From Microbaculum marinum (lineage in GTDB: Bacteria; Pseudomonadota; Alphaproteobacteria; Rhizobiales; Tepidamorphaceae), in NCBI RefSeq assembly GCF_042646165.1, contig NZ_JBHRTC010000003.1: a stretch of 64,000 nucleotides of DNA. The stretch is one strand, 5' to 3'. Made by a program: the position numbers and the translations under genes. Shown piece after piece: positions 40,914-49,318 of this stretch (position 1 is its first letter; every line of letters begins with the position of its first letter). The notes below the pieces were generated by a model. The model made no database searches and had not been told where the DNA came from. It saw nothing but the letters and a program-made list of their open reading frames with translations.

Positions 40914-41539
40914 AGGCGCTCGACTTCTGGTTCGAGTTCGCCTCCACCTACTCCTATCTGACGGCGATGAGGATCGAGGCCGCCGCCCGACGCGCCGGCG
41001 TCGAGGTCCGCTGGAAGCCGTTCCTGCTCGGACCGGTGTTCGCGGGTCAGGGTCTCAGCACATCCCCGTTCAACATCTATCCGCTGAAGGGCGGCAACAT
41101 GCTGCGCGACGTGGAGCGCATCGCCGCCGCCATGGGACTGGGCTTCCGGACCCCCGATCCGTTCCCGCAGAACGGCCTGACGGCAGCGCGCATCGCCCTT
41201 ATAGGCTGCGACGAGGACTGGGGCGCCGACTTCACCAGGGCGGTCTACCTGGCCGAATTCGACCAAGGACGCCAGATTTCCGACAAGGCGGTGCTGTCCG
41301 ACATCCTGCACTCCCTCGGCCAGGATCCCGAGGCGGTGCTGCAGCGTTCCGAGTCTCCGGAAAACAAGGCCCGCCTCAAGGCGCAGACCGAAACGGCGAT
41401 GCAGCTGAACATGTTCGGGGCGCCGACTTTCATGACGGAAGACGGAGAACTGTTCTGGGGCAACGACCGGCTCGAACAGGCCCTGTACTGGGCACGGCAC
41501 CATACGCTCGAGGGCTTCTTCGAGCAGGATGCGGGATAG
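40910..41539 (+). CDS. 2-hydroxychromene-2-carboxylate isomerase (NahD family, DsbA-like fold)
   Basis: 209 residues, ATG overlapping the sulfotransferase stop. Thioredoxin-like/GST-kappa type fold: ALDFWFEFASTYSYLTAMRIEAAARRAGVEVRWKPFLLGPVF carries the catalytic-site Ser-Thr region of HCCA isomerases, and the C terminus has QLNMFGAPTFMTEDGELFWGNDRLEQAL. These glutathione-dependent enzymes isomerise hydroxychromene carboxylates in naphthalene breakdown, but many stand-alone copies have unknown substrates. No naphthalene genes are near, so a pathway role is not supported. Confidence 0.85.
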   Translation: MKALDFWFEFASTYSYLTAMRIEAAARRAGVEVRWKPFLLGPVFAGQGLSTSPFNIYPLKGGNMLRDVERIAAAMGLGFRTPDPFPQNGLTAARIALIGCDEDWGADFTRAVYLAEFDQGRQISDKAVLSDILHSLGQDPEAVLQRSESPENKARLKAQTETAMQLNMFGAPTFMTEDGELFWGNDRLEQALYWARHHTLEGFFEQDAG

Positions 41540-42013
41540 TCAGGGCGATTTCGCCAGGACGCCGGCCGATCGTCCGGAGAATCCCCAGTACACGATACCG
41601 CCGATGATCCCGGCGGCCACGTAGAGCGCGAACTGCGGGCCGATCTCGACCGCATGCCCGGCAAGCTCAGGCCCCCGCGACATGTCGGAGCCGACCGGGG
41701 AGACATAGGCGAGGGCACCGGCGACGCCGCCTGCCGCAACGTAGTAGACCATGCGGCGAACCCGGAACACCTCGGCGACGACGATGCCGACCACGGCCGG
41801 GGCGAAGGCGTAGACGACGGCGAACGAGGCGATGATACCGCCGGCGAACAGGGTCTCCGCCGCCAGCCGGCGCATGGAGATGCCGATCGTTCCCTCGATG
41901 AAGGCCTGCAGCACGATGCCGAGCGAGATCGCCATGCCGGCCGCAACGCAGGCGACGACATAGCCGAAACCGGTCGTGATCAGCCGGCCGAGAAAGCGGC
42001 CTATGGCGCTCAA
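41540..42013 (-). CDS. Small membrane protein downstream of rlmN (TTG start)
   Basis: 157 residues from a TTG at 42013 that overlaps the rlmN stop (TTGA) with GGAGG six bases upstream. This start was chosen over the long upstream frame, which lies antisense-free inside rlmN in another frame and has no family likeness. About four hydrophobic segments: FGYVVACVAAGMAISLGIVLQAF, LFAGGIIASFAVVYAFAPAVVGIVVAEVF, MVYYVAAGGVAGALAYV and FALYVAAGIIGGIVYWGF. I recognise no family. Translational coupling to rlmN is likely. Confidence 0.75.
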   Translation of the reverse strand: MSAIGRFLGRLITTGFGYVVACVAAGMAISLGIVLQAFIEGTIGISMRRLAAETLFAGGIIASFAVVYAFAPAVVGIVVAEVFRVRRMVYYVAAGGVAGALAYVSPVGSDMSRGPELAGHAVEIGPQFALYVAAGIIGGIVYWGFSGRSAGVLAKSP

Positions 42014-43263
42014 CGGGCCTCCTCGGCCTGTGAGCCCGCAACCTCGGCGCCGCGGCGCTTCCAGGCCGGAATGCGTTCGGACTCCGACTTCAGCTGGCCG
42101 CACGCGGCCATGATGTCGCGGCCGCGCGGCGTCCTGACCGGGCTCGCGTAGCCGGCCCGGTTCACAACGTCGGCGAAGGCCTCGATCGTCTCCCAGTCGG
42201 AGCACTCGTAGGCGCTGCCCGGCCACGGGTTGAACGGGATGAGGTTGATCTTGGCGGGGATGCCCTTCAGCAGCCGCACCAGTTCCCTGGCGTCCCGGAG
42301 CGAATCGTTGACGCCCTTCAGCATCACGTATTCGAAGGTGATGCGCCGTGCGTTCGACAGGCCCGGATAGGCCCGGCAGGCGTCGAGCAGGGCGGCGATC
42401 GGATATTTCCGGTTGAGCGGCACCAGTTCGTTGCGCAGGTCGTCGCGGACCGCATGCAGGGAGATTGCCAGCATCACGCCCATCTCCTCGCCGGCGCGCG
42501 GAATCAGCGGCACCACGCCGGAGGTCGACAGGGTGATGCGTCGCCTGGACAGAGACAGCCCCTCGCCGTCGGCGGCGATCTGCACCGCATCGCGGACGTT
42601 GTCGAAATTGTAGAGCGGCTCGCCCATACCCATGAGGACGACGTTGGAAATGGCCCGTTCGGCATCCGGTACGAAGCCGTTCTGAGGCCGCGCCGCACCC
42701 GGCCAGTCGCCGAGACGGTCGCGGGCGACGAGGATCTGCGCGACGATTTCCTCGGCGGTCAGGTTGCGCACCCAGGGCTGCGTCCCGGTGTGGCAGAACG
42801 TGCAGGTCAGCGTGCAGCCGACCTGGCTCGAAATGCACAGCGTGCCGCGATCGTGCTCGGGAATGTAGACCGCCTCGACGTCGACGGGCGCCTCGCCCGC
42901 CCCGCGGGAGGGGAACCGCAGCAGCCACTTTCGGGTCCCGTCCGTGGAAACCTGCTCGACGACGATGTCCGGTCGCGCCAGCGAGAACGCCGCGTCCAGC
43001 CGCGTGCGCAGATCCTTGCCGATGTCCGTCATCACCGCGAAGTCGGTCGCGCCGTGACTGTATATCCAGCTCCACAGCTGGCTCACCCGCATGCGGACCT
43101 GCCGCTCGGGCACGCCTATCTGCGCGAGCGCTTCGCCGAGGGCCGCGCGTGTCAGGCCGACGAGCGAGCGCCGGGTCTCCGCCGCTGCCGCATCCGCAAC
43201 CGGCGCGCCGGCGAGGGTCGGCGCGTTGGCGTTCTGACGGGCGATATCGAGTGTTGCCGGCAT
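42010..43263 (-). CDS. rlmN: 23S rRNA (adenine2503-C2)/tRNA methyltransferase RlmN
   Basis: 417 residues. A radical-SAM enzyme that methylates C2 of A2503 in 23S rRNA and of A37 in some tRNAs. The [4Fe-4S]-cluster motif CxxxCxxC is in TLTCTFCHTG (~151-158). Also visible are GMGEPLYNFDNV, a SAM-binding GEP motif, and the C-terminal EYVMLKGVNDS and AACGQL with the second catalytic Cys region. An N-terminal extension of ~25 residues precedes the conserved LVGLTRAALGEAL. It is co-directional with the small membrane protein after it. Confidence 0.95.
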   Translation of the reverse strand: MPATLDIARQNANAPTLAGAPVADAAAAETRRSLVGLTRAALGEALAQIGVPERQVRMRVSQLWSWIYSHGATDFAVMTDIGKDLRTRLDAAFSLARPDIVVEQVSTDGTRKWLLRFPSRGAGEAPVDVEAVYIPEHDRGTLCISSQVGCTLTCTFCHTGTQPWVRNLTAEEIVAQILVARDRLGDWPGAARPQNGFVPDAERAISNVVLMGMGEPLYNFDNVRDAVQIAADGEGLSLSRRRITLSTSGVVPLIPRAGEEMGVMLAISLHAVRDDLRNELVPLNRKYPIAALLDACRAYPGLSNARRITFEYVMLKGVNDSLRDARELVRLLKGIPAKINLIPFNPWPGSAYECSDWETIEAFADVVNRAGYASPVRTPRGRDIMAACGQLKSESERIPAWKRRGAEVAGSQAEEAR

Positions 43264-43390
43264 GATCCGATCGGGTGCAGGTCAGCCGCCGGTTCGGACG
43301 GCGCAGTGCAGGGGCGCGAAAACCAAAAGGCGCAGCGTCACGCGCCGCGCCGTTCCAATATAGGACGAAACCGGTCTCTTGCCTAACCGG

Positions 43391-43909
43391 CTACTTGCAT
43401 TCGATGGCGATCCGGTCGAGTGCCGCCGAGATGCCCGAGAGGGAATAGCTGTCGACCGTTTCGGTGCCGCGCGAGGAGGTGCCCTTCACCTGCATCGTCG
43501 CGCCGGCCCGCATGGCGGCGACGAGCCGGGCTTCCTCCGCCGCGTTCTCGACCCAGGCGCCGTCGTCCTTGGTGAACAGGGTGAAGCTGTCCGAACCGAC
43601 CACGGCGCTCGCCTTGCTCTCTTCCTGGTAGGGGTAGCCGACGACGACGCTCACCTCGTTCTTGACGCCCTGGCCGGGCCGCGTCGTCACGAAGAAGTAG
43701 ACGGGGTCACGGTTGACGTTGTCGGGCGCCGTGCTCTTGGGCTGCGACAGCACGTAGCAGACCTTGCCGCCGCCGGCCTCCGCCACATAGGCGCCCCAGT
43801 CCTTGAACTGGCCAAGCGGCTTCGCCGTCTGCGCCTGCACGGCACCGGCGGACGCCAGGAACGTCGTCAGAATTGACAGGGTCGATACAAGAGCGATCTT
43901 CTGAATCAT
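43391..43909 (-). CDS. Invasion-associated locus B (IalB)-family protein
   Basis: 172 residues. Signal peptide at 1-26 (IALVSTLSILTTFLASAGAVQA). The mature part begins KPLGQFKDWGAYVAE and includes KVCYVLSQPKST, FFVTTRPGQGVKNEVSVVVGYPY and the C-terminal YSLSGISAALDRIAIEC, matching IalB-like periplasmic proteins of Bartonella and other Hyphomicrobiales. Two cysteines, near residue 50 and at the end, may pair. In Bartonella a member aids erythrocyte entry, but free-living relatives have unknown roles. It is a single gene. Confidence 0.88.
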   Translation of the reverse strand: MIQKIALVSTLSILTTFLASAGAVQAQTAKPLGQFKDWGAYVAEAGGGKVCYVLSQPKSTAPDNVNRDPVYFFVTTRPGQGVKNEVSVVVGYPYQEESKASAVVGSDSFTLFTKDDGAWVENAAEEARLVAAMRAGATMQVKGTSSRGTETVDSYSLSGISAALDRIAIECK

Positions 43910-44248
43910 TGTTGCCTACCACGCATCGGTTCTGCCGCGGCGAACCCGCCGGCGGGAATATCTCTCTGGAGTCGGCGCGATTCGGTCGGTTGCGTCAAAC
44001 AGCCCCCACAGCGCAACCATCTGAGCAACCGCCACGGCACCGGGGTTTCATATCGGTTGCACACCAATGGCGGCAACATTTTGACGTTCTGTAACAATTC
44101 GTGATTGATTTGCAAGGGCTTTCGCCCGGCCGGCTGGTCCGCCCGGTACCGCGGGCTCGCGCCCCGCCGTTCCTTGCCGACGCCGCCCGGCTTCGATATG
44201 TCCCCTGGACCATCACGCCTCCCGCGCAGCCGACCAGGAGACCCTCCG
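43910..44248. other. 339-base intergenic region with inverted repeats
   Basis: Nothing coding is supported between ialB-like (leftward) and the quinone oxidoreductase (rightward), so both promoters should lie here. Seen by eye: GGTTGCG (43988-43994) pairing with CGCAACC (44012-44018), and a small GGGC-TTTC-GCCC hairpin (44116-44127). TTGACG (near 44083) is the best -35-like element for the rightward gene, but no strong -10 follows at 17 bases. Confidence 0.5.
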
Positions 44249-45223
44249 ATGAAAGCCGTTCTCTGCGAAACGCTTGGGCCACCCGACAGCCTGGTCCTGC
44301 GCGAGCTGCCCGATCCCGTCCCGCAGCCCGGAGAGGTCGTCGTCCGGGTTCGCGCCGCGGCCCTCAACTTCTTCGACACGCTGATCATCGAGGGCAAGTA
44401 CCAGTTCAAGCCCGAGCTGCCGTTCTCGCCCGGGGCGGAGTTCTCCGGCGTGGTGGAGTCGGTCGCCAGCGACGTCACCGAATTCGCCCCCGGCGACAAG
44501 GTGATGGGCTACGGCGGCTGGGGCGCCTGCCGGGAAATGGTCTCGGTGTCGGCGGCCAGGCTCGTCAGGGTGCCCGACGGCGTCGACCTGCAGCAGGCCG
44601 CCGGCCTGATCGTCACCTACGGAACGACGCTGCACGCGCTCAAGGACCGTGCCCGCCTGAAGGCGGGGGAGACGCTGGCGGTGCTCGGGGCAGCCGGCGG
44701 GGTCGGCGCGGCGGCCATCGAGATCGGCAAGATCATCGGCGCCCGCGTGATCGCGGTCGCCTCGTCGCCGGACAAGCTGGAGTTCTGCCGGTCGCTGGGC
44801 GCCGACGAAACGATCGACTACAGCACCGAGGACCTGAAGACGCGCCTGAAGGAGCTGACCGGCGGCAACGGCGTCGACGTGGTCTACGACCCCGTCGGCG
44901 GCAGCCATGCAGAGGCGGCGCTGCGGTCGACGGCGTGGGAGGGCCGCTACCTGGTGATCGGGTTCGCGAGCGGCGACATTCCGAAGATACCGCTCAACCT
45001 GGTGCTGCTGAAGGGCTGCGATGTCGTCGGCGTGTTCTGGGGCCGGTTCACCGACGTCGATCCGGATGGCGACCGCGCCAACACCCGCCAGCTCCTGGAC
45101 TGGATGTCCGAGGGCAGGCTGTCGGTCGCGATCCACGGAACCTATCCTCTCGAGGAGGTCCCGGAGGCGCTCGGCGTCCTTGCCCGGCGCGAGGCCAAGG
45201 GCAAGGTCGTGATCGTTCCCTAG
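44249..45223 (+). CDS. NADPH:quinone oxidoreductase (zinc-independent MDR family)
   Basis: 324 residues from the ATG at 44249 with AGGAGA eight bases upstream; the frame opens earlier without likeness. Medium-chain dehydrogenase: the GroES-like half has LRELPDPVPQPGEVVVRVRAAALNFFDTLIIEGKYQFKPELPFSPGAEFSG without the catalytic zinc ligands. The Rossmann half has VLGAAGGVGAAAIEIGKIIGARVIAVASS. It resembles QorA/QorB-like enzymes that reduce quinones or enones with NADPH. Substrate unspecified. Convergent with the DUF1232 gene. Confidence 0.87.
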   Translation: MKAVLCETLGPPDSLVLRELPDPVPQPGEVVVRVRAAALNFFDTLIIEGKYQFKPELPFSPGAEFSGVVESVASDVTEFAPGDKVMGYGGWGACREMVSVSAARLVRVPDGVDLQQAAGLIVTYGTTLHALKDRARLKAGETLAVLGAAGGVGAAAIEIGKIIGARVIAVASSPDKLEFCRSLGADETIDYSTEDLKTRLKELTGGNGVDVVYDPVGGSHAEAALRSTAWEGRYLVIGFASGDIPKIPLNLVLLKGCDVVGVFWGRFTDVDPDGDRANTRQLLDWMSEGRLSVAIHGTYPLEEVPEALGVLARREAKGKVVIVP

Positions 45224-45233
45224 TTCTCGCCGG

Positions 45234-45623
45234 TCAGCCGTCGAGGGTGGCGAGCGCCTCGGCCGCCTGCTTGCGGTGCTCGGGCTTGATGCCGGCCGCG
45301 ACGACCGTCAGCGCGGCGAACAGCAGCGAGGCATCGTCGGTGAAGCCGACCACCGCAAGAATGTCGGGCACCACGTCGAACGGCAGCACGAAATAGGCGA
45401 GCGCGCCGAACAGCGTCGCGCGCACCCGCAGCGGCGTTGCCGGGTCGACGGCGCAGAACCAGGCCGCCGCCAAATCCTGGGCAAACGGCAGCCTTGCGGC
45501 GACGCGCCTGAACTTCGGCCAGAATCCCTTGCGCACCTTGCGCTGATTGGCTTCGTAGACGGCGGGAAGCTGCGCCTCCGCGCCGATCCAGCTGGCAGTC
45601 TCGCTCACCTGCGGCTCCGTCAT
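45234..45623 (-). CDS. DUF1232 (YkvA-like) membrane-associated protein
   Basis: 129 residues from the ATG at 45623; the frame continues upstream without family likeness. The DUF1232 signature is clear: ALAYFVLPFDVVPDILAVVGFTDDASLLFAAL (about 80-110), with the D-x-x-P-D-x-x hydrophobic helix. The N-terminal third is charged. Function unknown in the family. It lies between the quinone oxidoreductase and an SDR gene and is not coupled to either. Confidence 0.85.
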   Translation of the reverse strand: MTEPQVSETASWIGAEAQLPAVYEANQRKVRKGFWPKFRRVAARLPFAQDLAAAWFCAVDPATPLRVRATLFGALAYFVLPFDVVPDILAVVGFTDDASLLFAALTVVAAGIKPEHRKQAAEALATLDG

Positions 45624-45759
45624 ATTCGTCTTGCGCCCAATCTGGAGGGGCTCCCAAGAAATGGGGACTGCGGAGATTTCCGCAAGACGCCCGCATTTGC
45701 AGCGGCATCGCGATCGTCTAAAGACACTGGGCAGGGAAACGCTCGGCGGGAGAAGACCG

Positions 45760-46545
45760 ATGGAACTTGGAAAGGACATTGCCGCGGTCGTCACGGGGGG
45801 CGCGTCGGGTCTCGGCGAGGCAACCGCGCGCATGCTTGCGGAAGCCGGCTGCAAGGTCGCGATCCTTGACATGAACGCCTCGCGCGGCGCCTCCGTTGCC
45901 GGCGAGATCGGTGCGACCTACTGCGAATGCGACGTCACCGATCCCGGCAGCATCGACGACGCGCTGAGTGCCGCCCGCTCGGCCAACGGCCAGGAGCGGG
46001 TGACCGTGAACTGCGCCGGCATCGCCATCGGCATGAAGACCGCCGGTCGCAAGCGCGACTCGGGCGCGATCGTGGCGCACAATCCCGGCGCCTTCCAGAA
46101 GGTCATCGCGGTCAACCTGCTCGGCACCTTCAACGTCGCGTCGAAATCGGCGGCCGGAATGCTCGAAGCCTCGCCGATCGGCAAGGACGGAGAACGCGGC
46201 GTCATCGTCATGACCTCCTCGGTGGCCGCCCAGGACGGCCAGATCGGCCAGCTCGCATATGCGGCATCCAAGGGTGGCGTGCTGTCGATGACGCTGCCGA
46301 TGGCGCGCGATCTGGCCAAGGACGGCATCCGGGCGATGACGATCATGCCCGGCCTGTTCTACACGCCGATGTTCGACAGCCTGTCCGAGGACGTTCGCCA
46401 GTCGCTCGCCGACAGCGTCCCGTTCCCGCAGCGTCTCGGCGATCCGGGGGAATACGCGCTCCTCGTCCGCTCCATTTGCGAGAACCGCATGTTGAACGGC
46501 ACCGGCATCAGGCTCGACGGCGCACTGCGCATGGGCCCGAAATAG
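45760..46545 (+). CDS. SDR-family 3-hydroxyacyl-CoA dehydrogenase-like protein
   Basis: 261 residues from the ATG at 45760 with GGGAGAAG upstream; the frame opens earlier. Short-chain dehydrogenase with AAVVTGGASGLGEATARML (~9-25) and VNCAG (~86), then the catalytic Ser and YAASKG in AQDGQIGQLAYAASKGGVLSM. The acidic ILDMN after beta-2 indicates NAD. It resembles type II 3-hydroxyacyl-CoA dehydrogenase (HSD17B10-like), e.g. in short or branched fatty-acid oxidation. Position gives no further clue. Confidence 0.86.
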   Translation: MELGKDIAAVVTGGASGLGEATARMLAEAGCKVAILDMNASRGASVAGEIGATYCECDVTDPGSIDDALSAARSANGQERVTVNCAGIAIGMKTAGRKRDSGAIVAHNPGAFQKVIAVNLLGTFNVASKSAAGMLEASPIGKDGERGVIVMTSSVAAQDGQIGQLAYAASKGGVLSMTLPMARDLAKDGIRAMTIMPGLFYTPMFDSLSEDVRQSLADSVPFPQRLGDPGEYALLVRSICENRMLNGTGIRLDGALRMGPK

Positions 46546-46568
46546 TCCTGGATCGGGCTCCGTCGGTA

Positions 46569-46880
46569 CTACGAGTTCTTGACGCCGATCTGCCCGGCGA
46601 TCCGCTCCATCGCCTTGGCGAGCTTCACGTCGAGCTCGGTCAGCCCCCCCGCGTCATGGGTGGAAAGCGTCACCTCGACCGTCTTGTAGACGTTCGACCA
46701 CTCGGGATGATGATCCATCTTCTCGGCGACCAGCGCGACGCGGGTCATGAACCCGAAAGCTTCGTTGAAGTTCTTGAATGTGAACGTCCGCTCGATAGCA
46801 TCGCGCGTCGACGATTGGCTCCAGCCCGGCAGTTCGGCGAGCGCCTCGGATCGTTCCTGCTCTGTCAGCTTTTCGGCCAT
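46569..46880 (-). CDS. Pterin-4a-carbinolamine dehydratase (PCD/DCoH)
   Basis: 103 residues from the ATG at 46880 (GGGAGAG eight bases upstream). It dehydrates 4a-hydroxytetrahydropterin, recycling the cofactor of aromatic amino-acid hydroxylases or clearing related pterins. The family signature is complete: EKMDHHPEWSNVYKTVEVTLSTHDAGGLTELD, with the catalytic histidines. No phenylalanine hydroxylase gene is in the window. It overlaps nothing and follows thpR on the same strand. Confidence 0.9.
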   Translation of the reverse strand: MAEKLTEQERSEALAELPGWSQSSTRDAIERTFTFKNFNEAFGFMTRVALVAEKMDHHPEWSNVYKTVEVTLSTHDAGGLTELDVKLAKAMERIAGQIGVKNS

Positions 46881-46897
46881 CTCGTCGCTCTCCCGCA

Positions 46898-47467
46898 TCA
46901 GTCCCGCTCAGGGTCCTCGTCGGAACCGTAACTTCCCTGGAGGGGATAGGTTTCCTCCACCACATAGGGCCCGCCCCCCTGACCGGAACGGGAGGAAAAC
47001 AGGACGAACCGCTCGATGGCGATCGGCCCCCAGTAGAAGCCCCCGCGGGCCTCGATATAGGAGGCGACCGACGCCGGCTGAACGCCCCTCAGCCGCGCCA
47101 CCGTGACATGCGGCGCGAACTTGCGCGAATCCGGCGGCAGGCCCAGCATCTGCATCAGCCGCTCCTGCTCGGCCTGAAGCGCCGACAGTTGCGGCGAGGA
47201 CTGCACGGCGGCAAATACCGAATGCGGTTTGCGGCCGCCGAACGCGCCGATCCCGTCGAGGGTAATGGAGAACGCCGGCCGCTGGATGCGATCGAGGATC
47301 TCCGCCACCGAGTGCGCCGTCCGGTTGTCGACGTCGCCGACGAACCGCAGCGTCAGATGGTAGTTCTCCGGATCGATCCAGCGCGCGCCGGGCAGCCCGC
47401 CGCGCAGCCCTGTCAGCGCGGCGACCGCGCCGGAGGGCAGTTCCAGGCCGGTGAAGAGACGTGGCAT
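46898..47467 (-). CDS. thpR: RNA 2',3'-cyclic phosphodiesterase
   Basis: 189 residues from the ATG at 47467 (MPRLFTGLELPS); the longer upstream frame overlaps the aldo/keto reductase gene and is not real. Two HxT/Sx motifs of the 2H phosphoesterase fold are present: YHLTLRFVGDVD (~40-50) and APHVTVARLRG (~126-136). ThpR opens 2',3'-cyclic phosphates on RNA ends and has been studied as an RNA-ligase-like activity. The pterin dehydratase gene begins 18 bases after its stop on the same strand. Confidence 0.9.
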   Translation of the reverse strand: MPRLFTGLELPSGAVAALTGLRGGLPGARWIDPENYHLTLRFVGDVDNRTAHSVAEILDRIQRPAFSITLDGIGAFGGRKPHSVFAAVQSSPQLSALQAEQERLMQMLGLPPDSRKFAPHVTVARLRGVQPASVASYIEARGGFYWGPIAIERFVLFSSRSGQGGGPYVVEETYPLQGSYGSDEDPERD

Positions 47468-47493
47468 GGGCTGTCCGCACTCATGGCTGCATC

Positions 47494-48540
47494 TCAGGGG
47501 CAGGGATTCTGACGAATCAGGTGGATCCCGTCGATACGGTCCTCCAGTTCGGCCGTGATGTCGACCTCGGCCGCGCCGATATTGGTCTTCAGCTGCTCCA
47601 TGCTGGTCGCGCCGACCAGAACGGATGTGACGAAGGGCCGGCTGAGCGCGAAGGCCAGCGCCATTTGGGCGGGATCCAGACCGGCATCCGCGGCCAGCGC
47701 GACGTAGGCGGCGACGGCCTCCTCGGTGCCGGGCTTCTCGTACCGCTGCATCTGGTTGTAGACCGTCCTGCGCGCGCCTTCCGGCCGGGCGCCGTTCAGG
47801 TATTTGCCGGTCAGCGTGCCCTGCCCGAGCGGCGAATAGGCGAGCAGGCCGAGGTCCTCGCGCAGGGCGATTTCGGCAAGCCCCGTCTCGAAGGTGCGGT
47901 TGATCAGGCTGTAGGCGTTCTGGATCGACTGGACGCGCGGCAGCCCTTTCGACTCCGAGAGCCTGAGGTAGGTCATCGCGCCCCACGGCGATTCGTTCGA
48001 CAGGCCGACATGACGGATCTTGCCGGCCTTCACGGCTTCGGCAAGCGCCTCGAGCGTCTCCTCGATGGGGACCTCCGGGCCTTCCGTCTTCTTGAAGATC
48101 GTCGGCACCGACCCGAAGCCCGACACCGCCCGGTCCGGCCAGTGCACCTGGTAGAGATCGATGTAATCGGTCTGCAGCCTCGTCAGGCTCTTGTCGATCG
48201 CCTCGCGCACCTGGGCGCGCGACAGGTCGGTCGTGCCGCCGTCGTCGCGGAACCAGTCGAGTTCGCTGCGACCGACGATCTTCGAGGCGAGAATCACCTT
48301 GTCGCGCGTGCCGCGCGACTTGAACCAGTTGCCGATGTACTCCTCGGTGCGCCCCTGCGTGTCGCGGCTGCGCGGAATCGGGTAGAGTTCGGCGGCATCG
48401 AAGAAGTTGATGCCGTGGTCGAGGGCATAGTCCATCTGCTCGTGGCCCTCGTCTTCTGTGTTCTGCTCCCCCCAGGTCATGGTTCCCAGTCCGATCGCGC
48501 TGACGCGCAGATCCGTTCGTCCGAGACGTCGGTATTCCAT
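47494..48540 (-). CDS. Aldo/keto reductase, Tas-like
   Basis: 348 residues. The start MEYRRLGRTDLRVSAIGLGTMTWGEQ and ALDHGINFFDAAELYP carry the AKR fold's first strands with the catalytic D...Y pair. IILASKIVG and YIDLYQVHWPDRAV hold the Lys and His. The layout and the ~345-residue length match E. coli Tas, an NADP(H)-dependent aldo-keto reductase of unclear physiological substrate. A mutual separation of 26 bases from thpR suggests a shared transcript. Confidence 0.87.
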   Translation of the reverse strand: MEYRRLGRTDLRVSAIGLGTMTWGEQNTEDEGHEQMDYALDHGINFFDAAELYPIPRSRDTQGRTEEYIGNWFKSRGTRDKVILASKIVGRSELDWFRDDGGTTDLSRAQVREAIDKSLTRLQTDYIDLYQVHWPDRAVSGFGSVPTIFKKTEGPEVPIEETLEALAEAVKAGKIRHVGLSNESPWGAMTYLRLSESKGLPRVQSIQNAYSLINRTFETGLAEIALREDLGLLAYSPLGQGTLTGKYLNGARPEGARRTVYNQMQRYEKPGTEEAVAAYVALAADAGLDPAQMALAFALSRPFVTSVLVGATSMEQLKTNIGAAEVDITAELEDRIDGIHLIRQNPCP

Positions 48541-48580
48541 GAGTTTCCCCCTTGTTCAGAAAGAGTGTCGTCGGCGCCGC

Positions 48581-49285
48581 TCAACCGTCCGTCCGGGAAG
48601 GCGGGCGCTCCTCGATCCGGGCGATCAGCCGTTCGACATATGGCAGGATGCGTTCGACGATGACGTCGACGCCTTGTGAATTCGGATGCATGCCGTCGTC
48701 CAGGTTGAGGTCCGGAGCAGCGGCGATTCCATCCAGGAAAAACGGATAAAGAATGAAATCGTGACGTTGCGCAAGGTCCGCGAAGAGCGCATTAAATTCG
48801 TCCGCGTAGGCCGCGCCCATGTTTGGCGGCGCCAGCATGCCCGCCACCAGTACCGGCAGGCCGCGCGCCTGGAACCGCTCGGCGATTTCCTCCAGCGCCC
48901 CGCGCGTGACGTCGATGTCGATGCCGCGCAGTGCGTCGTTGGCGCCCAGTTCCAGGATCACGCCGTCCGTGCCGGCCGGCACCGACCAGTCGACGCGCGC
49001 CAGGCCGGCGCTCGTCGTGTCGCCGGAGACGCCGGCGTTGGCGACAACGACGTCGTGGCCCCTGGCCTTCAGCGCGGCCTCGAGCTTCGCCGGGAAGGCA
49101 TCGCCCGGATCGAGCATGTACCCGGCCGTCAGGCTGTCACCGAACGCGACGAGCCGGATCGTGCCGGGCTCTGCGGCGGACTGGGCGGCCGCGGCGGAGA
49201 ACCAGAGAGCGGATATCATCGTAACGATTGCGAGAGAGGCGCCGAACGCGGCTTGGAGCTTTGCCGCCAATGCCCCATATGACAC
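48581..49285 (-). CDS. tesA: Arylesterase/thioesterase I (GDSL/SGNH, TesA-like)
   Basis: 234 residues from a GTG at 49285, preferred because GGAAGG lies seven bases upstream; an ATG at 49336 would overlap the divergent ABC gene. Residues 1-35 hold a signal peptide (LAIVTMISALWFSAAAAQ). SGNH motifs: IRLVAFGDSLTAGY (Ser), NAGVSGDTTSAGL (Gly), LELGANDALRG (Asn) and the C-terminal DGMHPNSQG (Asp, His). Periplasmic lysophospholipase/thioesterase-type enzyme. Divergent from an ABC ATPase, a widely conserved pairing. Confidence 0.92.
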   Translation of the reverse strand: MSYGALAAKLQAAFGASLAIVTMISALWFSAAAAQSAAEPGTIRLVAFGDSLTAGYMLDPGDAFPAKLEAALKARGHDVVVANAGVSGDTTSAGLARVDWSVPAGTDGVILELGANDALRGIDIDVTRGALEEIAERFQARGLPVLVAGMLAPPNMGAAYADEFNALFADLAQRHDFILYPFFLDGIAAAPDLNLDDGMHPNSQGVDVIVERILPYVERLIARIEERPPSRTDG

Positions 49286-49318
49286 CGGTCTGCCTTCCGA
49301 AACCGAACGTCCGGGGAG

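Noticed and set aside
42014..43075. Long upstream frame before the TTG of the small membrane protein
   Set aside because: It lies inside rlmN in another frame, is arginine-rich and shows no family likeness; the coding part starts at the TTG overlapping the rlmN stop.
47468..47986. Upstream extension of the thpR frame
   Set aside because: It overlaps the aldo/keto reductase gene on the same strand in another frame, without motif support; MPRLFTGLELP is the usual ThpR start.
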